From contig OX463807.1 of assembly GCA_949825045.1 (NCBI GenBank), positions 15,277,501-15,341,500 of the forward strand: a DNA stretch of 64,000 bases, written 5' to 3'. A model generated the notes under the pieces. That model was not told where the DNA came from. It ran no database searches and saw only the letters and a list, made by a program, of their open reading frames with translations. Made by a program: the position numbers and the translations under genes. This document shows, piece by piece, positions 52,201-60,891 of the stretch. Source of the stretch: Argyresthia goedartella. Lineage: Eukaryota; Arthropoda; Insecta; Lepidoptera; Argyresthiidae. Each line of letters begins with the position of its first letter. The stretch's first letter is position 1.

Positions 52201-53087
52201 GGGACCATTCATGGTCAAGTCTTCACAGCTACGGAACGCCAGATTAGTGAAGGCATACCTGTGCGTCTTCGTGTGCTTGGCCACGAAGGCAGTCCACTTG
52301 GAGGTGGTCAGTGACCTCACTACAGAGGCATTTATCGCATGTCTAGATCGGTTCGTCTCACGAAGGGGCCTCCCGACATTAATCCGTTCGGACAACGGCA
52401 CAAATTTTGTCGGAGCCAGGCGATATCTGCAGGAGGTCACTCAATTCCTGAGCGGTTGGTTACAGGAAAGCCATCGGTACGGCTTGCTCCCGACGAAGGA
52501 TTGAATGGGTTTTCAGTCCGCCGGGATGTCCTCATTGGGGAGGAATATTTGAGGCTGCGGTTAAATCGGCTAAGTCGCACCTGACGAGGATCATCGGTAA
52601 GACCTCTCTACGCTTTGAAGAGCTTGCGACGCTGTTCTGTAAGATTGAAATGACACTGAACTCGCGTCCGTTGTGCCCGCTCAGTTCGGATCCAAATGAT
52701 TTGGAAGCGTTGACTCCGGGTCACTTCCTGATAGGTCAGCCCCTTAACGCCCTGCCAGAATACCCATTCGGTGATGTTAAGTTAAGTCGGTTAACTAGGT
52801 GGCAGATGTTGCAGCAGATGGCTCAAGATTTTTGGAAACGGTGGTCCCTTGAGTACTTGCACATCTTGCAGCAGCGCCTTAAGTGGACTGACCGGACGAG
52901 CCCCCCTCAAGTCGGTGATTTGGTGCTGATTAAGGATGCGAACCTGCCATCATTGAGATGGAGACGAGGACGGGTCGTCAATTTGTACACGGGTCGGGAT
53001 GGCACGCCTCGATCAGCAGAAGTCAAGGTGGGGGACTCGGTCCTCAAGAGAGCGGTCGCAACACTTTCTCGCCTTCCTATTGATTAG
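49205..53087 (+). pseudogene. pol: Copy B pol: protease, RT, RNase H, integrase
   Basis: Open for about 1100 codons after the UAG. Protease: ALLDSGAQGCLVS. RT: GKIRVVFDGSASTSNGMNLN, FVADIRMMFRQTVIHP and EQDLYVDDICTGA. RNase H: LHGFCDASEKGYGAAVYLRT, KLELSGAALLTRLL, VYAWTDSQIVLCWLK, NPADCASRG. Integrase: RHIRNGHIGCHALMAFLQRE, RCLPCYRAKAATM, GVGTDFAGPFMV, LIRSDNGTNFVGARRY. Near 52455 a net one-base (mod 3) insertion, seen as GGTTGGTTACAGG against GGTAACCAGG in copy A, shifts the frame. The third catalytic block (CPHWGGIFEAAV) and the C-terminal domain, ending in RLPID (53087), are in the other frame. Confidence 0.88.
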
Positions 53088-53107
53088 GGACAGGTTCGGG
53101 CCTGTCC
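53088..53107 (+). promoter_or_regulatory. Stem-loop next to the 3' LTR (copy B)
   Basis: GGACAGG and CCTGTCC around TTCGGG, starting at the pol stop codon. GGGCGGGTGAC, the likely polypurine-type primer region, follows directly before the LTR. Confidence 0.6.
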
Positions 53108-53118
53108 GGGCGGGTGAC

Positions 53119-53676
53119 TGTTTAATATTTATGCTTCGGAACGCACCGGTTTTTTGTTGCGCGGATCGACCGCGAGTAATCGGGACATCACTAGCGGAAA
53201 CGGAACCGCAGCTGTCACTCGTACCAACGAGATAAAAAATTGGAGGTTATCTTTTCTTGTCGAGAGAAAAAAAACATGTCTGCTCAGGCGTCGGGCCATT
53301 GATTGTATTTCGGTGTAACAATTGTCTAATACAGGTGTCGAGCCTGGTCGGAGTGTTAAACATCGACGGGAAATAAGTAGATTCGCGTCAGCGGTTGAGT
53401 GATCCGTGTTGTGATTGGACATCGTCGTATCGGACGGCGACTCCTCGTGTCGGCAGGCAGCACGCCGGCGACTGCGTCGGGCAGCGAATAGTGAGATTCA
53501 GTCCCTATCCTATCCAAACTTGTGCTCCTATCCCGTATTCCTGCCTCGAATCGAGCTTTCGATTTCCGGTCTACGACGGCAAGGTAAAGTAACAATCAAG
53601 ATTTTCTCTCCCGTGCTGGCAAAAACCCAGCCCCTCAAGATTCCACGCCCGTTCGGTTGAGGCGTGGAATTAAACA
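53119..53676 (+). repeat. 3' LTR of copy B
   Basis: Length 558 bp, with the same ends as the 5' LTR. Followed by the duplication CTCGT. Confidence 0.9.
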
Positions 53677-53709
53677 CTCGTAGTCCAAGACATGCACGTA
53701 TAATGAAGA

Positions 53710-54900
53710 TTTATCTTATAGGTTACACTGTTCCCATGTTACATAAATGATATAAGCGATCTAAACTTCCCACAGTGTAGAATTGTTTCCTACGCTGATG
53801 ACACCACCCTCACTTTCATAGCTGACACATAGACATATACCTTCTCAGTAGCTCAAAAGGGTTTCAACTACGTTTCATATTGGCTAGCAGCAAATTATCT
53901 AATACTAAATTAAGATAAAACCACATTCATAATGTTCTCAATTCTAAACCAGGCTTCATGCACTGACATTTACCAAAATTGGAATAGTATCTCCCATAAA
54001 TACTCCTACCTACCTAGCAATACCTGCACATGTCCTCAAAATTTAAGCACCAATTCAACGAAATATCTAGGTATAATAAAAGATTGCAATCCAATTTTTA
54101 GAGAACAAGCGCAAAATTTATCCAAACCTGCTACCTTCGACATGCTGCAATTGATAAATTAACTATACAAATATATAATGCTCTGGTCCAATCATTAGTG
54201 ACATATGGAATCACATGCTGGGGTGTATCCCCAAAGACTCATATACTAGCTGTCGAAGCACAAAGACTCATACTTAAAATTAGTCTATTCAAACCATATA
54301 GGTTCCCAACCAGGACACTACATGAAATATCAGACACTCTTACCGTCAGATAATACAACCCTCTCTCTCTCCTAACTTGAATGAAATCAGTAAGAATCGG
54401 CGAAATGTTGACGTATGCCCTGCTGTCAGAAGCATTAAACAGGTTCCTCGTCTTTCAAGGACCCAGACTCTACAATGAAATTAATAAAGATCATAACATT
54501 TTTAACCTATGTAAATTCGAAGTTAAGCAGATAATAACAAACTGGCTGTTTAAACTGGACTAAAATCAAACTGAAAATATTTTCACTGTAATAAAGTAAA
54601 ACTTTTCTCTACATTTCAAATGTGTAACGAACATTTACACACAATCTCACACACATTTTTCGCCGACACAACCATACATTAAGTGCAAAGTATGGCTACA
54701 TACTATGACATACCCTGTAACTTATCATTAAGTTCTTTAGCTCTAAGGGTGTAAATGTGAGCAACCAGTGATCATAGCACAGGCATTTAAAATGCCTAGC
54801 TTGGTCGTTTGCCTGCTTCAAGAAAACTGTAACTTAACTAGTTTATGTTCTTGTAATAATTTTCTGTACCTTTATGTTTTATGAATAAACATTATTGTTA
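53710..54900 (+). pseudogene. CR1-like RT C-terminal fragment N
   Basis: Frames read LFPCYINDISDLNFPQCRIV then SYADDTTLTFIADT (YADD box), QKGFNYVSYWLAANYLILN, and at 54381-54563 SEALNRFLVFQGPRLYNEIN with FEVKQIITNWLFKLD, which is the C-terminal end. The middle is broken by frameshifts. The 3' UTR ends near 54895 in TATGAATAAACATTATTGTT. Copy B lies just upstream of it. Confidence 0.65.
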
Positions 54901-54904
54901 TTGT

Positions 54905-55170
54905 TTCAGAAAATTGTTTGAAGGAAAAGAAATCGTGGTTTACACAGTTCACAAACCACTAAAATTTTCACTATTATGACGTGATAGCAAGACATAAACC
55001 CTATATGCGCCAGATACCTTCACTACATCAGCCAGTTCACATCAAGAATCAAGCACATCGTGGGAGAAGAAAACACAGTCTCAGACGCATTGTCGAGAAT
55101 AGAGGATAGCATAAGCCCATCTCCAGTGGGGAATAAAACACTAAAATCGCCACTAGAGGCGCTGCTAACG
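54905..55170 (+). pseudogene. Ty3/gypsy RNase H fragment (element P)
   Basis: KLFEGKEIVVYTVHKPLKFS is followed, in another frame, by HKPYMRQIPSLHYISQFTSR and IKHIVGEENTVSDALSRIED. These are the RNase H signature of gypsy elements (eGrxlxvyTDHKPL, rqxrxLdyIsqFt, HixGxxNxvADaLSRi). The Asp of TDHKPL is Val here and a stop intervenes, so it is dead. Confidence 0.72.
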
Positions 55171-55253
55171 TCGGACACATAACAATCGACGAGATCTGTC
55201 AAAATCTGTCCAAAAAGTTGTTTACGTCTACGTTTCTTTCGTTTTATCGTAGA

Positions 55254-55421
55254 ATGCCGCATTGTGTGGCAATAGGGTGTAATAAAAATTGGAATCACCA
55301 CTTTCCCAAACCTGTAAAGACTGAGAAAGCTATGGGAAAATGCTACTTAGATTCGGAATTCTATGGCCTCCTCAAATTAGAGGTATGGTGCTACTATTTA
55401 GGTCGGGTGCGCCAAAGTTGA
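55254..55421 (+). pseudogene. Possible THAP-domain remnant
   Basis: From an ATG the frame starts MPHCVAIGCNKN, then HHFPKPVKTEK. The opening MPxCVAxGC and the later FPK are the beginning of a THAP zinc-binding domain (C2CH, DNA-binding). The spacing is shorter than normal, the later Cys/His pair is unclear, and no long frame follows. It might be a decayed THAP gene, a P-element-like relic or chance. Confidence 0.3.
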
Positions 55422-55701
55422 CCTAAAATTTCTACCTCGATTATTGTAACTCCGAAAATTTTGTTACTACAATTTTTCATCCTAACAATCACTATCAATA
55501 ACTACTCTGTTCCTAATGTTATTAATTCCGAATCATTCAACTTCATAATGTCGGTAACAATAAACATCTATTGTACTACTATTTGTTTTCCTATATTTTC
55601 TCAAAATAACTGTTTTTACACTATTATTCGAAATCATATATTTGTTATGTAGAATTGTTTTTATTCTAAAATTTGCAGATGAAAGATAATTGCAATTAAT
55701 T

Positions 55702-56215
55702 AGGTCAATGTCGCTACCGAAATCGACATCTGGTCAGTAGGTAGGTTAGGTTGGGTTAGAACATGTAAAAACTACAAAAAACACTGTTTTCAGAACGAAA
55801 CCTTCCTACCTATAAGTCAGAATAGGATACTATTAGGTCAGTGACGCTACCGAAACCGACATCTGGGCAGTAGGTAGGTTAGGTAGGTTAGGTTAGAACA
55901 TGTAAAAACTACAAAAAACACTGTTTTCAGAACGAAACCTTCCTACCTATAAGTCAGAATAGGATACTATTAGGTCAGTGACGCTACCGAAACCGACATC
56001 TGGGCAGTAGGTAGGTTAGGTTAGGTTAGGTTAGAACATGTAAAAACAACAAAAAGCTACTATAAAAATACTACTTTAGAACTAAACATACCAACCAAAA
56101 GTCAAATTATGGTCCTGTTAGGTCAGTGTTGCTACCGAAATCAACATCTGGGCAATAAGGTAGGTTAGGTTAGGTTAGAACATGTAAAAACAACAAAAAA
56201 CACTACTTTGGAACA
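55702..56215 (+). repeat. Minisatellite of four units with embedded TTAGG repeats
   Basis: Units start at 55702, 55835, 55972 and 56120 (periods 133, 137, 148) with AGGTCAGTGACGCTACCGAA-like openings. Each holds GTAGG(TTAGG)n with two to four TTAGG-like copies and then TTAGAACATGTAAAAAC. Units 2 and 3 are nearly identical; unit 4 is the most diverged and incomplete. TTAGG is the usual insect telomere unit. Confidence 0.85.
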
Positions 56216-56850
56216 ATATTATGAAAAACGTGTTTATGAAAGACAACATTATGGTAAAAAACACTTAGGAGTTTAAATCAGTTTAGTAGTAATATTAGTA
56301 ATAAAAAAAAATCTGAAACCAGAGTGTTATGATCTTCGTCGGTAGTACTAGAAATTGTATGAACGAAAAAATTAGGAACCAAAATTTTCGGAAGAGTGAT
56401 CATTCGGAGTACAAATCGTTAGTAAGACTATTTTCGGAAGTTAGACTTTAGTTGAGCCAATATGGACCCATTTAGGTCACTATAGCTTTCCAACAGTGGT
56501 AAATACATGTTATGTCATCAGTTTCGTGGTCCTGGGGAATTCTAAAGTTACGATTCCAGTCAAATGACTCCAGCCTGTAATATAAATGTATTATTTATAA
56601 GTTTTGTTTACATAAGGTTTAAATGTTTTTAAATAAAGAAGACAATGTTGAACACTTGAAAAGTAGGTGTTAATTCGTTTATAATTTACTTAAAATATAC
56701 GAAATACAACCGAAGTTTATTTGACTACTTGTTTTCTTGCATAATTCATAAATTATTTACCTTCTCCTGACTAAATCCGCTTTACGACCCTTTAACGTCC
56801 CTCCCCGGGTTTTACTCGTCTTTTAACTGCTTCACAGTCCAATTACTATA
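56216..56850. other. No recognisable gene
   Basis: AT-rich sequence between the minisatellite and the gypsy integrase remnant. No coding similarity seen. Confidence 0.4.
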
Positions 56851-56853
56851 AAA

Positions 56854-57252
56854 ATGTTACTCGAAAAAACAGAAACACCACAATTTCACCAAATATTGCA
56901 AGAAATAGCCACCGAACCGACAAACTCATTGTTTATTATGGATGTGACGAATGCAACGCCATCTGTAATAAGCTTAGCGTTTTATTCCCCATTGACTACA
57001 ACGAATTGGCAACAAATCGACCCATCATTAACAGACTTCATGAAGACTAAAAAGCTCCATTTCAAGCATGTGAAGGCACCGAACTCAAGCAAAAAAATAT
57101 TATGCGAAACTTCCACGGCCATCGCTAGACCTTATCTACCGGAGGCGCTACGTCACCCCGCCTGTTTAGCCGTTCACGAGATGGGTCACGCCGGTATAAT
57201 AGGAACTGATGACAAGCCGATTCTTGTGGATGGGCTTGAATACAGACGTTAA
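56854..57252 (+). pseudogene. Ty3/gypsy pol fragment: region before the integrase
   Basis: The 132-codon frame is unremarkable at first but ends with KKILCETSTAIARPYLPEAL and ACLAVHEMGHAGIIGT. This matches the integrase zinc-binding region in gypsy elements (vyCDxSxxxxRPyvPxxlRxxvfxxvHxlsHpGixxT). The His of sHPG is Gly (MGHAG). It continues, with a frameshift, into the integrase copy at 57209. Confidence 0.6.
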
Positions 57253-57872
57253 AAACTGGACAAAGAGTTGGATCGCGTGTCAAACAGTGAAGATTCAACA
57301 AGAATATCAAAACACAGAACGCCTATCACATGTTCACGTCGACACAGTAGGCCCATTACCCATATCAGATGGAAAAAGATACTGCATAACGCTGATAGAA
57401 TAAGAAACGAAATGGCCAGAAGCTTTTCCAGTAACAGGCATCAGCGCGGAATACAGAGTAATCTATGAGGGATGGATATCACGTTTTGGATGCTGTTCCC
57501 TTTTGACCAGTGACCTACCTACGTCGGGCCATTCAAAGTTTTTCAGCGAGACGGAAACGTTTACACCGTGCAATCAATTTCACGGTGTAAACGTTTAGCA
57601 AGGATATCTATCGACAGACTTAAACCGGCCTTCATGTTACATGATGAAAAAGCTGAAAGGCAAAGCATCGAGAAGAGGCATTACATCACACGTTTTGGCA
57701 GATCATCTAAGCCACCGGTACGCTTAGCTGGGAAAGAGCTATATATCAACTGCCGTTAGCATCGAGACAGCCACAAGGCACCGCTGCCGATGGGACACTG
57801 CGACGTTATTACCGCTCTCGTCATTCGCGGTTTACGTCTATTTTGGGCGCCGCCCGCAACGAATGGTATAGC
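57178..57872 (+). pseudogene. Gypsy integrase segment, tandem copy 1
   Basis: MTSRFLWMGLNTDVKNWTKS and ACQTVKIQQEYQNTE are the second half of the zinc-binding module (the CxxC reads A-C-Q, with the first Cys present in WIACQ only). LSHVHVDTVGPLPISDGKRY begins the catalytic core with its first Asp. After an internal deletion come RISIDRLKPAFMLHDEKAER and ITRFGRSSKPPVRLAGKEL, the C-terminal end of gypsy pol. A stop splits the frame at 57403. A GC-rich block GGGCGCCGCCCGCAACGAAT closes the unit. Confidence 0.65.
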
Positions 57873-58592
57873 GAGATGGGTCACCCCGGTATCATAGGAA
57901 CCCGAAAACTGATGACAAGCCGATTCTTCTGGATGGGCATGAACACAGACGTGAACGAGTTGCATCGCATGCCAAACAGTGAAGGTTCAAGAAGAATATC
58001 AAAACGCAGAACGCCTATCACATGTTCACGTCGACATAGTGGGCCCATTACCCATATCAGATGGAAAAAGATACAGCAAAACGATGATAGACTAAGCAAC
58101 GAAATGGCGAGAAGTTTTTCCAGTATCAGGTATCAGCGCGGAATATGAGGACTATGAGGAATGGATACCACGTTTTGGATGCTGTTCCCTTTTGACCAGT
58201 GACCTACCTATGTCGGGCCATTCAAAGTTTTTCAGCGAGACGGAAAAGTTTACACCGTGCAATTGAGCAAACGTTTAGCAAGGATATCTATCGACAGACT
58301 TAAACCGGCCTTCATGCTACATGATGGAAAAGCTGAATGGCAAAGCATTGAGAAGAGGCATTACATCACACGTTCTGTGAGATCATCTAAACCACCGGTA
58401 CGCTTCGCTGGGAAAGAGCTATGTATCAACTGCCGTTAGTATCGAGACAGCCACACGGCACCGCTGCTGGTGGGACACCACTGATGACTGGTGACTGAGT
58501 GAGTAGTGCAGGCGCAGCAACGTTATTGCCGCTCTCGTCATTCGTGGTTTACGTAGATTTAGGGCGCCGCCCGCCACGAATAGGATAGCTAA
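57873..58592 (+). pseudogene. Gypsy integrase segment, tandem copy 2
   Basis: A direct repeat of copy 1 with a period of about 695 bp. It has SRFFWMGMNTDVNELHRMPN, the same VHVDIVGPLPISDGKRY region in another frame, ARISIDRLKPAFMLHDGKAE and ITRSVRSSKPPVRFAGKEL, and ends in GGGCGCCGCCCGCCACGAAT. Copy 2 keeps an ACCCGAAAACTGATGACAAG stretch that is shortened in copy 1. Both are dead. Confidence 0.65.
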
Positions 58593-58905
58593 ATATTGTA
58601 CATAGCTAGAATAAATTGATTACAAATATGCCTTATTAACTGATACTCGACGTCCGGCAATCAAGCAGGACGGTCGTGTTTACTTTGCCGCCCCGGCACC
58701 AATCTTCCCTCCCTTTCGTCCGCGCCTCGCGTGCGAGAGACCTCTCTCTCACACGCCCGTGAGACCCCCCGCCTCCCGGGTCAGTGCCGCTACATGTGAT
58801 TGTGTTGTGCCCAACTGGGATTAGTTCCAGTCAGGTCGTCTTATTTTATTTTATTTATTTACCCTTCTTTATCTTTGCCCCCATTACTTTATCTCTTATT
58901 ACCTA
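58593..58905. other. Probable gypsy LTR or flank, not resolved
   Basis: It contains AATAAATTGATTACAAATAT, then a GC-rich CT/GA stretch (58700-58790, with GCGAGAGACCTCTCTCTCAC) and an AT-rich run. An LTR of element P would fit here, but I found no second copy. Confidence 0.3.
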
Positions 58906-58906
58906 C

Positions 58907-59330
58907 ACTCAAATATTCTGCTGAATATGTACCAGTCAGGATTCAGACCGGGTCATAGCACCGTCATGGCTCTGCTGAAAGTTACAGATGATATCAAGGT
59001 AGCCATGGACCGCAAACAGCTTTCCATGCTGGCTCTACTTGACTTCAGTAATGCCTTCAGCTGCGTAGATTTCGACATTCTTGTCGAGCTTCTCAGATCC
59101 CTGAACGTCTCTTCCTTCTCTGCCAGCTAGTTTGACTCTTATTTGAGGGATCGGCAACAGCGTATCAGGTCGGAGGAGATATCCACTGGCGTCCTTTAAG
59201 ATGGCATTATTTCTCCTCTTCTATTCTCGATTTTCATTAACTCCATCTAGGACGTCCTCTCTTCCTCATATCATCTTTACGCTGATGATCTCCAGATTTG
59301 CAGACCAGTCTTATACCATTTCGGCAGGCC
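58907..59330 (+). pseudogene. CR1-like RT fragment of the D/E/F family
   Basis: YQSGFRPGHSTVMALLKVTD, LLDFSNAFSCVDFDILVELL (first Asp), SYLRDRQQRIRSEE, ISPLLFSIFINSI and SYHLYADDLQIC match D and E. Stops (a TAG in place of Arg/Trp near 59128, another at 59199) and a deletion in the GVPQGG block show it is dead. It ends abruptly where jockey-like sequence begins. Confidence 0.7.
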
Positions 59331-59960
59331 ATTCGACCGACCGACTGAAACCAGGACCGTTATTAACAAACGGAAATTTAAACAAGACCTCAGCAAACCA
59401 GACCCAAGATTAGATATCACATCAGAAATTAACAATACAGCCCAACTAGAAGCCAAAATCTCTGTTATAGGCAGAAGTCACAATGAAGCCCTAACGAACG
59501 CCCCTAGTAAGGTCCCGGTACATCCCAACCAACGCTTCGAACTCCCAGAGGGTCTGAGACTGCTGCTTACAGCAAAGAACGCGGCACAGATAGACTATGA
59601 CAACTGTCCTTCAGACAACCTCAAAGAACGAATGCGTCGCCTCCAACGAGAGGTTACCAGATACATACGAGAATTCGGAGGCACTCGCATGAATGACTTT
59701 GTCTCCAGCGTTGCCCCAAGTCACACTGCCATTTTTTAATTCAGTAAATATCTCAAATTCGATGAGATTGTTCCCACGCCCCCCCCTAAAACGGGTTGAC
59801 CAACCCACAGCCTTTGATGACGACAAAAAGACCGAATGTCTTGCCGAAAGCCTAGAAGAACAATGCACTCCCTCCACACAATACAATAGACCCCGAACAC
59901 CTTGACATGGTCAATTCAGAAGTTGCCAACAAAAGCTCTCTCCCCCCATTGACTCCCTTC
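59331..59960 (+). pseudogene. Jockey-like ORF2 linker fragment
   Basis: The frames read KFKQDLSKPDPRLDITSEIN, RFELPEGLRLLLTAKNAAQI, NLKERMRRLQREVTRYIREF and GGTRMNDFVSSVAPSHTAIF, then PPLKRVDQPTAFDDDKKTEC and LAESLEEQCTPSTQ. This is the endonuclease-RT linker of jockey-type ORF2 (f-lPxxixxLixxKNxxrrxw, then f-xdxeKAexLAxxLexQfxps). Frameshifts occur. The junction with the CR1-like piece at 59330 is sharp. Confidence 0.62.
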
Positions 59961-60104
59961 CCGAGTCTCCAGTTTGTCGTTGCACTCTTTTCTAGATAAG
60001 TCCGTCTCAAGGTGCTGAGTATACTCACTTATGTTGGTTTTTCTAGGGTTTCGAAATTGCCTAGGTGTTAACCTTAAGTTTTTCAGGCCGAAGGTGATCC
60101 ACCT
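59961..60104. other. Unassigned short stretch
   Basis: No signal could be recognised between the jockey fragment and the next small frame. Confidence 0.3.
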
Positions 60105-60374
60105 ATGATCCTACTGCTTCCCGACAAAAGTAGACAGAAGGTGGAGCGCATGTCGGAGCTTCAGGAATACACCAGCAAGTTCCCTCCCTCTGCTCTGCAA
60201 TCCGGGCAAAAAGTCGCCGACTCTTCTCGTAAACCGGCTGTGCCTATGCCTGTAGCTGGGGTTGCGGTTGCGGCAGCGGCAGCAGGTTCTGCGGCGCCCT
60301 CGGCAAGCAAGCAGCGAGAACCCAGCGCTAGGCGTGCCACTGCCGGCCAGACGAAGGCAGGTACCAAAAAGTAG
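60105..60374 (+). CDS. Small Ala/Pro-rich frame of unknown function
   Basis: An 89-codon frame begins MILLLPDKSRQKVERMSELQ and has an Ala-rich centre (VAVAAAAAGSAAP) and a basic end (ARRATAGQTKAGTKK). I do not recognise a domain. It could be the C-terminus of a retroelement ORF1, given its basic, low-complexity end and its place upstream of element E. It may also be a chance frame. Confidence 0.25.
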   Translation: MILLLPDKSRQKVERMSELQEYTSKFPPSALQSGQKVADSSRKPAVPMPVAGVAVAAAAAGSAAPSASKQREPSARRATAGQTKAGTKK

Positions 60375-60891
60375 TTGTATCCCATCGTGTGCAGCGCAAT
60401 ATAAGTCGCGTGATTTGGTCGGGTTATTTTCTGTTATAAATTAATGTAATTTTACGTGAAGGGTAGACTGAATTAGATTAGATTATGTAAATGATTCACT
60501 TTTTATTTTTAGGTCACGCAGCCTTTCATTTGACAAGCATAGTGTGGTCTGTGTACTTGAAGTATTTTTTTTTACGGACGGACAGACAGCCGGACGGAAC
60601 GGACGGGCAACCGGACGGTGCGAACGGATCTTGTATGTTCGTATTTGGATTCACTTTGCTGTTTCTTCATTTCTTTTTTGTTTGTGCTGCCCACCCACGT
60701 CTCATCTATTATTTGTTATCTTGTATAATGTATTTCCTTCCATATGTACTATACTTTTGTAGACCCAGGGTTTGGCTGGGTTCGGGCCTTTCTGTTTTTT
60801 TGGATTTGACTTTTTTATTTTTTTGTGTTTTTAGTAGGTTTTATTGTATTTATTTTATTATATATCTATTTATTATATTATAATTACTCAT
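60375..60891 (+). other. Possible 5' leader of element E
   Basis: T-rich sequence with an imperfect GGACGGA/GGACGG minisatellite at 60580-60626. No stop-free frame with protein similarity. Whether E begins here cannot be decided from one copy. Confidence 0.35.

Larger units (their letters stand above)
46052..53676 (+). mobile_element. BEL/Pao LTR retrotransposon copy B, full length
   Basis: A 7625-bp element with LTRs of 564 and 558 bp (ends TGTTTAAT and ATTAAACA) and a CTCGT duplication at 46047-46051 and 53677-53681. All parts are present: leader, gag, UAG, protease, RT, RNase H, integrase. Frameshifts in gag (two) and in the integrase (one) prevent production of a complete polyprotein. 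It is of the same family as A. Confidence 0.93.

Noticed and set aside
55702..56215. A CRISPR array
   Set aside because: Four repeats of 133-148 bp with similar, not unique, interiors in a eukaryotic transposon landscape; no repeat-spacer pattern.
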